NCBI RefSeq assembly: GCF_905220415.1
Contig: NC_059568.1
Location: 124,001 to 188,000 of the forward strand
Origin: Colias croceus
Lineage: Eukaryota; Arthropoda; Insecta; Lepidoptera; Pieridae
Direction of reading: 5' to 3'
DNA: 64,000 nt
Shown here one piece after another: positions 29,247 through 39,159 of this stretch. Position 1 is the first letter of the stretch. Each line of letters starts with the position of its first letter. The notes beneath the pieces were generated by a model. It saw only the letters and a program-made list of their open reading frames with translations, was not told where the DNA came from and did not search any database. A program made the position numbers and the translations under genes.

Positions 29247-29352
29247 CAGCCATTAAAGTGTTCCCAGTTGTCCTTTATCATAATATCATCATTAGCAGCA
29301 TTTATAGTGACCTACATACAGTCCACTTTCGATGTAATACGTAAACCGTACA

Positions 29353-30990
29353 CCCGCCAAACTCATTTTTCTCTTGTATAATTGGATGAACCCAGTAAAG
29401 TCTCTTGTTTTTTGTTTCCTTTTTTATTTTGTTATAATATTAATATGCAATTATCATTCTTTTTTGCTTTGTAGTTAACATTTATATAAATAAACGAAAC
29501 TCACTGATTACTTATTATTACTTGCGCGCCCTACGCCCGACTGTCGACTGCACGAAAAGAATCGTGTAGTGTACACCTTTCCATTGGTCTTGTCTGCGGA
29601 AGACACGAAAAGTTTTCGTGTGTGGAACAGACAAAATTCTTGTCGTCTACACGAAGAATTTGTCTTGTCTGCCGCAGAAACGGCAAATTTTCTTAGCGTG
29701 TACAAGCGCCCTTATAGCATGTGCTTGTTGCACTAAGAAAAGCTTCAAATCAAAACTTGTACACATTTATATTGTAAAGTAAGACTACGCAAGTCATTTA
29801 TTTCTTCAATTTAAATATATGTAATAGGCAAGAAAATGCGCCGCAACTGTTACTGCAATCTTACAATATTAAAAACAAACTTGTTCAAAGCTACAGCTCT
29901 GTTGGCAAATTCAGTTGGAAAGAAAATCAAAGTTCCACCTTTGAAACTTTTATTCCGTATACCGTACAAGATACCTTGAAATATAACTTTCGAAAGCATG
30001 TTGTAAGATATGATGATATTTATACTTAGTTAAAGCTTACATCGTGATACGTTAGGATTTCTGGTTTTTGTGTGTTGCCTTGGATAGCAACAAGAATTCT
30101 CCCAAAATCCGTGAAAGTGTTTTTTGCCCAAAACATACAACAAACAATCTGTGACCTTATTGTGTTATGCGTTTAATGATTTGAACATTTTAATTAGTGA
30201 TTTTAAAGCAAACACGATAATAAAACTCAACAGAATAATTGAATCTGCATGTTGTATGGTATGGGTTCAAAATTCACACGAAAGTAATAAAAAAAGACGG
30301 GTTGCACTCCGAGAGTGCCGGCAGAAGTGAAAACTTGATTATTAACGTTCAGCATGTTTGATATTTTGGAATGGTATCCGTCTTACGCATGGAATATAAG
30401 GGCTAAAAAAAAAAAAAAAAATCCGTCTTACGCTTTTTCGATCAGGCCACGTGTCCTGACGCGAGTTTAAGATTTTATACCCAACGCCGCTAAAGAAGTT
30501 TTCACTTCAAAAATTGTAAGAAATCGTCGGTGCCAAAAGCTACTGGACCGATCCACGACACTGGCAAACGGACAATGGACAATAACGATATTATGCAAAG
30601 CGATACGGATATTGGGGTAGGGACGCGCGCTCAAATGGAGCGTGTGAGAACTAGGGGGAGGAAAGCTGGACCTAGTTGATTGTCTGCGTCAACGTCACAG
30701 AATACATAATAGTAGCTAAACGCTACAGAACGGACACTCTCCGCCTCCCGCCAAAATTAAACACTTACCTCACCCCGCACGATCAGACATAAAATGGTCC
30801 ATATTTTTCTACAGGGACGATACGCAACGAAGATTGACAACATTAATCAAATTGACTTAAAGTAATTTTATTATTTTGGATTTCTGATTATCGTTTTTCG
30901 TAGAAAATGGTTAGATATTGTGCTGTTTGTTGTGTTTTTTTCTTGTAATTTATATTTACCTAATTAAGTACTAAAATGTGCAAAGGTGTG
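29353..30990. other. Spacer with small repeats, no gene
   Basis: No gene is recognised. 29519-29710 has imperfect inverted ends (ACTTGCGCGCC / GGGCGCTTGT) around a near-palindrome ACACGAAAAGTTTTCGTGT (29603-29621) and may be a small MITE. 30376-30433 is a tiny poly-A insertion described in the findings. Confidence 0.4.
30376..30433 (+). mobile_element. Ultra-short retroposed insertion with 13-bp TSD
   Basis: ATCCGTCTTACGC occurs at 30376-30388 and again at 30421-30433. Between them are 16 bp of unique sequence (ATGGAATATAAGGGCT) and 16 A's. Direct repeats plus a poly-A tail are the signature of target-primed reverse transcription. Confidence 0.75.
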
Positions 30991-31009
30991 ATCGTTTGTT
31001 TATTTGTTT

Positions 31010-31210
31010 CCTTACACAGAATATGATTTTTCAGGTGTTTCAAGAGTGACTTTGGCTCGTATTAAAAAAGAAGCTAGCGTAAATAACGGAGTATGGCGCA
31101 CGCCTGGAAAAGGTCGTGGTTCAAAAAATGGACGCCCTTTGAAAATCAATTTGGATGACTTTGATAAATTCAATTCAATTTCTAATTGCATTGACTCTGC
31201 TTTGTTTTGT
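31010..31210 (+). pseudogene. DDE transposase N-terminal fragment
   Basis: The plus strand reads GVSRVTLARIKKEASVNN, then TPGKGRGSKNGRPLKINLDD, then FDKFNSISNCI. This resembles the helix-turn-helix and 'TPGK.R' linker of an insect IS630/Tc1-type transposase family ('TPGKKR.....LDDFD...IR'). Only about 65 residues remain; no catalytic residues are present. Confidence 0.5.
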
Positions 31211-31735
31211 TTATGCAAGTCAAAGTTAATATATATATGTACATTATGCTCTGAAGTGTTTTTTATTTGTTGACTTTTCCTGTAATCCTGTACCTACCTC
31301 AAATATTTTTTTAATCACTTATCATTTTTAATATTTTTATCAAATTTTAATATAAATATTTTTATTCTAATGTATCTAGATTGTACGCATAAACTATACA
31401 TTATTTGCAGTGTTGCTAGGTTGAGTTTTAAAATTACCCTTTAAATTACCCATGTAAACTGACTTTTTAGATAGACTATAATTTAATATTAGGGAATCCC
31501 CTGCCGTAGTTCACGTTCGAAACCGTGAACCAGACATAAATTCTAGCAGCCTATCTTATTCCTTTGTATGCAAAATGAAAGAGAGCGTTATTAGTTCATT
31601 CTCCGATTTTCTTTAACTTCATTCACACAATCACTTCATTCATTCACTATTCAACATTTTGGAAAAAAGTTTTTTGTTGTCGTTTTATTGCAAAAAATAA
31701 AGTGTATCTTAAAAGAAAAGAAGACAATGGCATGA
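31211..31735. other. AT-rich spacer, no gene
   Basis: No supported feature. Confidence 0.35.
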
Positions 31736-31739
31736 GACG

Positions 31740-32884
31740 CAAAAAAATCACGCATAATGCAGCGCTTCAACGAAGATTGGTTAACAGGCTTGGCTCGCTC
31801 GTAGCAAGAGAGGAGTTTCGTTTGCATTTTGTAAATATTGTTTGATCGACTTATCTATTGGAAGCGGAGGTAGGAAGGATATTGTTAAGCACATGAAAAC
31901 GACTAAACATCAAAATTCTGTACCTTCATCGTTCCAAAGACCTATCACAATTTTTTTGACAAATAGCAATGAAGGCGTTAATAATTGCAGCATAATTTAA
32001 GTATGAATGTTATGGAACATTTGCCACAACTGATAAAAAATATATGCACTGACTCCGTTATAGCAAAAGAACTTAGTTGCGGTAGAACTAAAACTACAGC
32101 CATAATAAAGTCGGTGACTGGAAAAACGGGTGCAAATAATGTTATTGAACAGTGCCGCAATAAAAAATTTTCACTTCTTGTTGACGAAAGTACTAATAAG
32201 GGATGTATCAAACACCCAAAGGTGTTACAAAGTATGGCTGTAAGATATTATTATGACGAAAAAATTACCGACTTTTCTGGGTCTAATACCTCTTCAAGAT
32301 GCAACGGCTCAAATTCTCTACGACCATATAAAAAAATTCTTTGCAGACAATGAGATCCCATAAACACAGAATATGATTGGGTTTGCTTCAGATGGCGCTA
32401 ATACTATGATGGGCCAACATAACTCTTTGGCATCCAGGTTTCTTGCAGACATTCCTCATTTGTACCTGGTTAAATGTATCTGTCATTCCTTTCACTTATG
32501 TGCTTCGTATGCATACTTAAAATTAGCCCGAGAGCTTGAATACTTATGACACATATACAACTATTTCAACAGTCCGAAGCGAAACGCACAGCTGAAAGAA
32601 TTTCAAGAATTTATGAGATTAAAACCGCATAAACTTTTACATCTGAGTCAGACGCGATGGTTGTCAGTGCGTGCAGCGGTTTCTCGTCTTTTAGAACAGT
32701 ACCAGGCACTCATACTATACTTTACTGATGCTGCATTTACAGATCGTTTAAGAGAATCGGAAAACATCTTGCATATGTTGAAAAATCCTTACAATAAACT
32801 GTATCTGGAATATTTAGAGTTTTCTTTGAAAATATTCAATGATTTAAACCAATTGATGCAGTCAGAACGCCTGCAAATCCATTA
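31740..32884 (+). pseudogene. hAT-type (ZMYM/SCAND3-like) transposase, broken
   Basis: A BED-like finger remnant opens the region (FCKYCLIDLSIGSGGRKDIV, HMKTTKHQNS, about 31835-31915). It is followed by MNVMEHLPQLIKNICTDSVI and CRNKKFSLLVDESTNKGCIK with a catalytic Asp. After shifts come MIGFASDGANTMMGQHNSLA and HLYLVKCICHSFHLCASYA, and from 32610 RLKPHKLLHLSQTRWLSVRA. These blocks match hAT transposases of the type domesticated as SCAND3/ZMYM proteins. Several frameshifts and a stop (TGA at 32547) inactivate it, and the C-terminal dimerisation domain is missing. Confidence 0.75.
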
Positions 32885-33524
32885 AACTACATGAAAATGT
32901 GTGTTTAGCGTACAAAATTATAGGCATATTTTGTTTATAAAAAATATTTAATAAAAAATACGTCTCATCTGGTTATCAGATCGGTGAAAGACGATCTCCC
33001 ACGGGCTCTTAGACCAATAGATTTTTTCGGAATGTCGGTTTAGTGATAGTTGTAGCTTATATCGACAGTATCGATACTTTAGAAAAGACAAACATTATAA
33101 ATATTAAATGTTATATTATTTTTCCTTAGCTTTTATTTATCCAATTTATTTATAGATTTCCCAAAGAGGCTAATTTAAAAGAGAAATGGATAAATGCAAC
33201 GTGACGAGTTAACTGGATGCCGAACAGCACTAAGAAGTCTAACAAAGGCCGCAAATACATCAAACCTACGGCAGTTCCAAGATTTAAAATAATGCATATT
33301 TTCTGTTTGTATTTTGTAAATATAGATTTATACCTACTATTCTATTCCGTTTTTTATTTAATATTAATAATATGAAAAGATATACTTAGTAGTAATAAAC
33401 TTACTCCAAAATGTGTGTACTGTACTATACTCATATAATAGAAAGAAAAAAAATGCACAAAAAAATATTTATTTGTGAATTATCGATAACAAGGCTGAGA
33501 TCCTAGAGACTTTAGACTTAGACG
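32885..33524. other. AT-rich spacer, no gene
   Basis: No supported feature. Confidence 0.35.
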
Positions 33525-33573
33525 ATTAATCTGATGCTATGCTCTAAAGTTTAGAGCATAGCATCAGATTAAT
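33525..33573. repeat. Perfect palindrome, 24-bp arms, 1-bp centre
   Basis: 33525-33548 is the exact reverse complement of 33550-33573, with one G between. The arm begins ATTAATCTGATGC and ends GCTCTAAA. Near-zero spacers of this length are unusual in random sequence. Confidence 0.95.
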
Positions 33574-33859
33574 ATCAAGTTAATGTCATGAATGTAGAGT
33601 GACACAAATTTCAACCTTATTTCTATGTGTTGAGGTTCAAAGTTATATCTATCGAAAACTAACGCCCTCTGTTGTGGAGTAGCTGAATATTTTTCGAATT
33701 TGGAATTTCGGAGCAAAGAGAAACAAAACAGCTAATATGCCTGGGGATGTTATATTAGAATAAACCGTAACAGGGTGCGTTAGGGTACATATTGAAATGC
33801 TGAATTTATAACCTAAGTCAGTTTTTACTCAAATTAAGCTGTCCAATCAAAGGCATAGT

Positions 33860-34147
33860 TACCCGACTGCCAAAGAAGGAGGGTAATGTTTTTCGAGTGT
33901 ATGTAAGTATGTATGTATGTCTTTTCCTTTGTGACCACCTGTAGCCTAAACGGCTTGATGGATTTTGATGTATGAGGTATCGTTAGATTTGTCTTGATTA
34001 CGGGAGTGTCATAGGATACATTTTATCCTAAAAGTCCCACGGGATAAAGACATAATAATATTTTTTCTAAATTTCCCTTTAAAAAAATATGTATGCGGTA
34101 TCATTAGATTCATTTCAATCACTCTTTTTTTAGTGTGCAGTCGGGTA
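33860..34147. mobile_element. MITE with 11-bp terminal inverted repeats
   Basis: TACCCGACTGC (33860-33870) is matched by GCAGTCGGGTA (34137-34147). The 288-bp interior contains a TATG microsatellite and a segment common in lepidopteran repeats (CACCTGTAGCCTAAACGG). No coding sequence. Target duplication not clear. Confidence 0.65.
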
Positions 34148-35000
34148 TTTTGTTTTTTTAATAATTTACTTGTTTATTTGTAGTGTACTGTATAACTATC
34201 GGTTTAAATGTGTGGGTTTGGCGAAACTGGTTTTCATACTAATTATGACATTATAGCACTTCTATTTGTTTTACTGTTCTGTGAGGACAACGATTGTTTG
34301 GGTTGCATTTCCAGGGAATATGCATAAAATTTGAAATGGCCTAAAATATTTTTTTCTCGAATAATTATTATCGTAATATTATAATGAAAAGGATTTTTTT
34401 TATTTACTTATTATTTAAAACCCTAAAATAACATTCAAAAAGTGCAAAATAAGGGAGCGAAATTCAAACTTCCAAAACGCGCCATCACTGGTCGAACGAA
34501 ATGTGACGTCATCTGACACGACATTGTATTCATCACTCCACAGTAAACACAAAGGTAAACAAACACCCACTGGACGTCATGTGACGTCACGCAAAGCGCG
34601 CGCAAAATGGCGGCGTTTGAACTGCTTAAATTTTTTAAAAGTTTTAAATTTCATTTTTAAAAATATCTAGAGTATTTTGAAGCCCATTAATATTTTTTTC
34701 TGCGTTATAAAATAGTAAACTATTAATTTAAGACAAAAAAGAAAAACATGAATATTCCCCATTGTAGCATGTGTAGTGACTCTAAATTTAAAATTCCAAT
34801 TTCAATAAAGTCTTAAATTTAATTTGTTGCTATAATAAAGTTATAAAATTTTTTGTACTTATACGTCATTAGCTAACTTATATTTTGTTGTTAAAGCGAC
34901 ATAATTTTAGTTTTCCAAATTAGTTCCCAAACATTAAAAAAATTTAGGTTTTTAAATTTCGCGCTTTTACTACTAACGCTATAGAATACTCTATATGGTA
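34148..35000. other. AT-rich spacer, no gene
   Basis: 34380-34690 resembles 22480-22870 and carries TGACGTCA-type palindromes (34502-34509, 34575-34582). No gene is seen. Confidence 0.35.
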
Positions 35001-35144
35001 TGAGAGAGAAAATACTTTCAAATTTTCTCGAATATTCTAGAGCCTAGCTCTCTGAATATATAAGAGCCCGGTGTCGCTCACCAGAGTTAGTTTAATTTGA
35101 ACAGCGAAACGAGCGATTTCAAAACGAAAAGAAGAGAAGTTATC
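35001..35144 (+). promoter_or_regulatory. hsp70-like promoter and 5' leader
   Basis: In order: GAGAGAG-type motif (35001-35008); four alternating heat-shock units tTTCt cGAAt aTTCt aGAgc (35024-35043), the last imperfect; TATATAAG (35057-35064); a likely start near TCACCAGAGTTAG (35078-35090); then an A-rich leader (TTTGAACAGCGAAACGAGCG). Order, spacing and leader resemble insect hsp70 promoters. The leader is interrupted at 35145 by a MITE and resumes at 35975. A GTGAGT splice donor at 35997 and an acceptor (TTTTATAG) before 36337 would connect it to the ATG at 36343. Confidence 0.6.
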
Positions 35145-35152
35145 TGTGAGCC

Positions 35153-35966
35153 CTTAGATTAAGGATTGGTCTCCGCGCGCGCTACGACTAGATACCGCCG
35201 GCGTACTCGAAAAATGCGGCAACTAAAAGTACGCCGAAATCGGCGTACCCGAGCCAGTCGTGTCACAAGCATTGTGTGGAGAGGGCGTACCGATAGTTTC
35301 TAAAGATTTTGGACAAAACCTGAAGTAAAATGCCTGTTTGTGCCATAAAACTGTTTAAAAAAAATACAACAAATAATAAGAAAGACACTGGGATCACGTA
35401 CCATCAGGAATAATCGTATTATTAAATATTTCACCTGTACTTTGAAAATGTTGTTTACGAAAATACGACGCCATTTAGTGTTGCCGTACTGCATATCCCA
35501 AAAACACACTTTTAATTTGAACTTATTTTATTCATAATGTTTTTTTTTTTTTTTTTTCAATACTATTACTAACGCATATTATAAAAAAAATAATAATAAC
35601 AATAATTTATTTCTGTTTAACCTTGTTTAACTGACTCATATATATGTTATTTTTTTTATTACCGCTTTTTTACTTTTAAAAAACCTTTGTGATAGTATAG
35701 TGGCATCGCAAGTGGATTTGAGTCACATGTTCATGGGTTCGATTCCCGGCAAGGCCAAAATGAAATAAAAATATTTTTCAAACTTCTTTCCAAGATAGCC
35801 CATTTCCCATGTATGGGGTAAAATTTATTCTTCACACACACTAGCGTCCTTAGAAATTGCCTTACACACACTACAGAACTGAGTTGCCGCACTCACGGAG
35901 CTATTGTTTTTAGGTGGAGCGGTATCTAGTCGTAGCGCGCGCGCGGAGACCAATCCTTAATCTAAG
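35153..35966. mobile_element. hAT-type MITE with 8-bp target duplication
   Basis: The ends CTTAGATTAAGGATTGGTCT and its reverse complement form about 46-48-bp inverted repeats, identical except for one extra GC in the (GC)n part. The 8-bp duplication TGTGAGCC flanks it (35145-35152 and 35967-35974), as expected for hAT elements. 814 bp, non-coding. The left part has a hairpin GGCGTACT/AGTACGCC, and the right part holds a tRNA-like stretch. Confidence 0.85.
35690..35757 (+). pseudogene. Degenerate tRNA-like sequence (Asp-like)
   Basis: TAGTATAGTGG (35693-35703) matches the A box of tRNA-Asp, and GGTTCGATTCC (35736-35746) is a perfect B box, 32 bp apart. The acceptor stem pairs only partly, so this is a tRNA-derived relic, perhaps a SINE head, rather than a working tRNA gene. 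It lies inside the hAT-type MITE. Confidence 0.4.
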
Positions 35967-36342
35967 TGTGAGCCTTTATTTAGAAGTATCTAACACGTGA
36001 GTATTTTTAATAGTGTGTTTAATTATTAACTTTCGATTTTGAAACGAAATAGAAAAAGTTATTTGTGGGTTTTTATCGTGAAATTTCAAATGTGAGTATT
36101 TTTTATAGTGTTTAATTAATTCTAATGGTTTTTTTTCCTTTAAATTGTAATTTTCTTAACCTTCAAAAAGTCGTGCGGCGTCGAATTGATGCCTTCTAAG
36201 TTCTATATACTTTTGGCCGTAAACAAATTACCACTCGACCGCTTGAAGGTTATTTTTCTTTTTTGTCTCAACGTACCCCACGTTTCCGTTACAAAATAAT
36301 TATCTATAAAATGTTTATTTAATTTATATTTTATAGAGTACA

Positions 36343-37004
36343 ATGCCCAGACGTAAGAGAGGAGGAGATTTGGCCAGTTCTGCAGCGAAACGGCGGAAAC
36401 AAAAAGAATCTCGAAGAAATGAAACGGAAGAAGAGCACGAAGCACGTTTACAGAATCAACGGACCAGAATGAGTAACCTGAGAAGCAGAAGAAGCGAAGA
36501 AAGAACAGCAAATAAAAGTGAAGTCAGCTTCAAAATCTGGACGTGGTCAAATTATAAAACAAGCTAAAATTATCATCTGGGATAAATGCACCATGGCTCA
36601 TAAAAAATTTATAGACGCCTCTGCCTCTCTCGAAAAAACTCTGAAATAATGGGAGTAGCTCTACTCATACTCTCAGGAGATTTTCGACAAACATTTCCAG
36701 TTATTCCCAAGTCAACATCAGCAGACGAGATGCTTGAAAAAATCACATCTCTGGCCACAAGTACAAATACTGCAATTAACAAAAAACATGAGAGTTGAAT
36801 TATCAAGAGATGAAACAACAGCACAATTTGCTAAAATACTTTTTACAAATCGGCGAAGGTACATATCCTACTGACCAAACGACCGGCCTCATTGAACTTA
36901 ATAGTGATTTCTGTAATATAGCCACTACTGAAGACGAACTAATCGACAAAATTTATCCAAATATTATTCAGAACTATACTAATGCTATTCACTCTTTCTA
37001 ATGC
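36343..37004 (+). pseudogene. Helitron-type protein: N-terminus fused to helicase middle
   Basis: The ATG at 36343 opens MPRRKRGGDLASSAAKRRKQ, then a basic Glu/Arg-rich stretch (NETEEEHEARLQNQRTRMSN) as found at the start of insect Helitron Rep/helicase proteins. Around 36500 it passes, after a frame change, directly into PIF1-like helicase sequence (KQAKIIIWDKCTMAHKKFID with the Walker B-like IIWD, then NMRVELSRDET). The HUH Rep nuclease and Walker A are absent, so a large internal deletion is present. The frame continues to YPNIIQNYTNA and is then cut by a non-LTR insertion at 37005. Confidence 0.7.
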
Positions 37005-38091
37005 TATTCAAATTGAACACTGATTTGGAATCTATACACGAATGGAGTAAACTATTTGGTATTAAAATTAATCCTAATAAAAGCCAAGCAATAGTCATTG
37101 GAAGTTCACAACTACGCTCAAGAATGAACTGGACCGACTTTCCATGTATACAACTCGATGGGTTTGTTATACCATACACTTCAGCCCCCCTAGCCAAGTG
37201 GCTTTCTGCTGTTTCTAAAAAAGTGTATGCATCCGCAAACAGTTTAAAGCGGTTAAGCCACTTCCTACCCATACCTACCAAGATAATGCTGGCGCAGTCT
37301 CTTCTTTTGCCACTCCTGGATTATGCTGATGCGTGTTATACAAACTTATGTGAAGAGCAGCTTAATCGACTCGAACGGCTCCAAAATATTTGCATCAGAT
37401 TTGTTTATGCGAAAGTTTGACCATATTTCCGAGTATCGTAGGAAACATAATGGCTGCCAATCCGTTCACGACGGAATATTCATGTCCTCAATCTTCTCTA
37501 CTCTATTCTTTTCTGTCCTAATTCCCCTTCCTACTTAAAATCTAATTTTAACTTCCTTGCAACTGATACCTACTCTCTTAGATCTTCCAACAATCTTTTG
37601 CTTAGTTTCCCTATACACTCGACTAAATATTACACCTCCTCCTTCACTGTCACTGCAATCCGTTTATGGAACAACCTACCTGAGAGAATTCGTTGTGCTC
37701 AAACAATAAACTCTTTCAAGAACATACTGAAAGATCCTTTCCCTCTAATTGTAGTATTTATGTAATTATCTTATTGCTGTTTGTATCTGTAAGTATGTGT
37801 ATGATATTTGTATGTGTATGTATGTATGTGATTATTATATTATTCTATACGTATATAATATTTATGTATCTGTGTTACTATATATTTTATTATTTAAATA
37901 TTTATTACTCATGTTAATTATTGGCTCTCACTACCGAAGTTATTATATTTTTATCCTCTACCCAACGGTTGCCTGGAAGAAATGGCTTATAGCCATAAGG
38001 CCGCCCACTGTATGCCGATTGTATCTTTCATTTTGTGTCGTCTTCATTTTGTATTTCCTATACAGTGAAGAATAAATAAATAAATAAATAA
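37005..38091 (+). mobile_element. 5'-truncated non-LTR element inserted in the Helitron
   Basis: From 37001 the plus strand carries a reverse-transcriptase C-terminal region: KLNTDLESIHEWSKLFGIKI, NPNKSQAIVIGSSQL, LLLPLLDYADACYTNLCEEQ, LNRLERLQNICIRFVYAK. Degraded continuation follows to about 37750. It ends with AATA repeats (38068-38091), a typical retroelement tail. Helicase coding stops just before it and resumes just after it. TAATGC-like sequence at both junctions may be the target duplication. Confidence 0.75.
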
Positions 38092-38725
38092 TGCAGAGTG
38101 ATTATTTCAAAGAGCAGTTTTGGCCACTAAAAATAATATTGTTGACGATATCAATTTTAATATTCTAAAGAAAATACCTGGTGAAGAGAAAATTCAAAAT
38201 ATATAAATCGATCGACACGATGGTAAATATTGAAGAAAGTGTCAACTTCCCCACTGAATTTCTAAACTCTTTACAAGTACCAGGAATGCCATTACACTGC
38301 CTTCGTCTGAAAATTGGAACTCCAATCATACTACTCAGAAATCTCAACTCCCCAAAATTATGTAATGGAACTAGAATGATCGTAAAACAGCTATCGAATA
38401 ATATCATTGAAGCTGAACTTATTTCTGGAAAGACCAAAGGACAGACAGTATTTATACCTAGATACCTCTGATCTCTTCGGAATTGCCATTTCAATTTAAA
38501 AGGCAGTTTCCAATAAAATTAGCCTTTAGTTTTACAATTAACAAAGCGCACGGACAAACTTTAAAATATTTTGGCATTAACCTCAAAGAATCCTGCTTCT
38601 CTCACGGTCAGCTATATGTAGCTTGCTCAAGAGTAGGAAATCCGAAAAATTTATGTATATATTTACTCCGGACAATAAAATGAAAAATGTTGTTTATAAA
38701 CAAGTACTGTAAATAATGAGAAAAC
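38092..38725 (+). pseudogene. Helitron-type PIF1-like helicase, C-terminal part
   Basis: It resumes after the insertion with RAVLATKNNIVDDINFNILK. Next come VNFPTEFLNSLQVPGMPLHC, LRLKIGTPIILLRNLNSPKL, CNGTRMIVKQL and TKGQTVFIPRYL, then in a shifted frame PFQFKRQFPIKLAFSFTINK, AHGQTLKYFGINLKESCFSH and GQLYVACSRVGNPKNL. These are the C-terminal motifs of Helitron/PIF1 helicases (motifs V and VI). Stops and shifts mark it as inactive. Confidence 0.8.
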
Positions 38726-38845
38726 GTTTTCAATAAACTTTTTTTTTTTTACTTTTTACGTCATAGTTTATTATTATTTTTTTTATTTCGCCTCTACCAC
38801 GTCATGTCATATCAACTCCCGGGCGAAGCCGGATTTTTTAGCTAG
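38726..38845 (+). mobile_element. Probable Helitron 3' terminus
   Basis: About 120 bp after the helicase, a GC-rich segment (CTCCCGGGCGAAGCCGGA) is followed by TTTTTTAGCTAG and T. CTAG (38842-38845) before T with a nearby hairpin is the Helitron 3' hallmark and resembles the ends of the short Helitrons in this window. Confidence 0.6.
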
Positions 38846-38984
38846 TATTATATAAAAAGGCAACCGGACCATGTAAAATATGATTTTTCAGAATGATCAC
38901 ACTGGGTTTATCATTTTCTCGTTGCATAACGGGCGGGACGGGCAAAGGAAGATTTATTGAATTGGGCCACCCAAGTATTTATGG

Positions 38985-39055
38985 GCGGTGATGACCACTT
39001 AAGATCAGGTGGCCCACCTGCCCCTTTACATGCTCTGACATAAAAACAATACTAC
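38985..39055 (+). mobile_element. Non-LTR retrotransposon 3'-UTR fragment
   Basis: GGCGGTGATGACCACTTAAG followed by ATCAGGTGGCCCACCTGCC is a 3'-UTR signature shared by many lepidopteran non-LTR elements. No coding sequence is attached. Confidence 0.5.
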
Positions 39056-39159
39056 ATACCCAATAAAATCTCAGATATCCTAGAATCATATATCTATAAC
39101 GATTCGATCGAGGCTTTAGAGTTCGACAAGACGATGCCTATACCTTTTGCACACGTGTG

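Larger units (their letters stand above)
27452..29352 (+). mobile_element. BEL/Pao LTR retrotransposon, internally deleted
   Basis: A direct repeat of about 110 bp (TATTAGCAGCCATTAAAGTG ... AAACCGTACA) lies at 27452-27561 and 29243-29352. A BEL/Pao gag and the start of the protease lie between. Both copies end in CA. The left copy is preceded by TATATAAG (27443-27450), a likely promoter, so the left LTR extends upstream. The right one starts immediately after the truncated protease frame. RT, RNase H, integrase and the 5' part of the right LTR are missing. Confidence 0.7.

Noticed and set aside
33525..33573. MicroRNA precursor
   Set aside because: The centre is a single base and the stem is perfectly paired, unlike microRNA precursors. 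Better described as a palindrome.
35690..35757. A functional tRNA-Asp gene
   Set aside because: A and B boxes are present, but acceptor and anticodon stems do not pair convincingly. Treated as a tRNA-derived relic.
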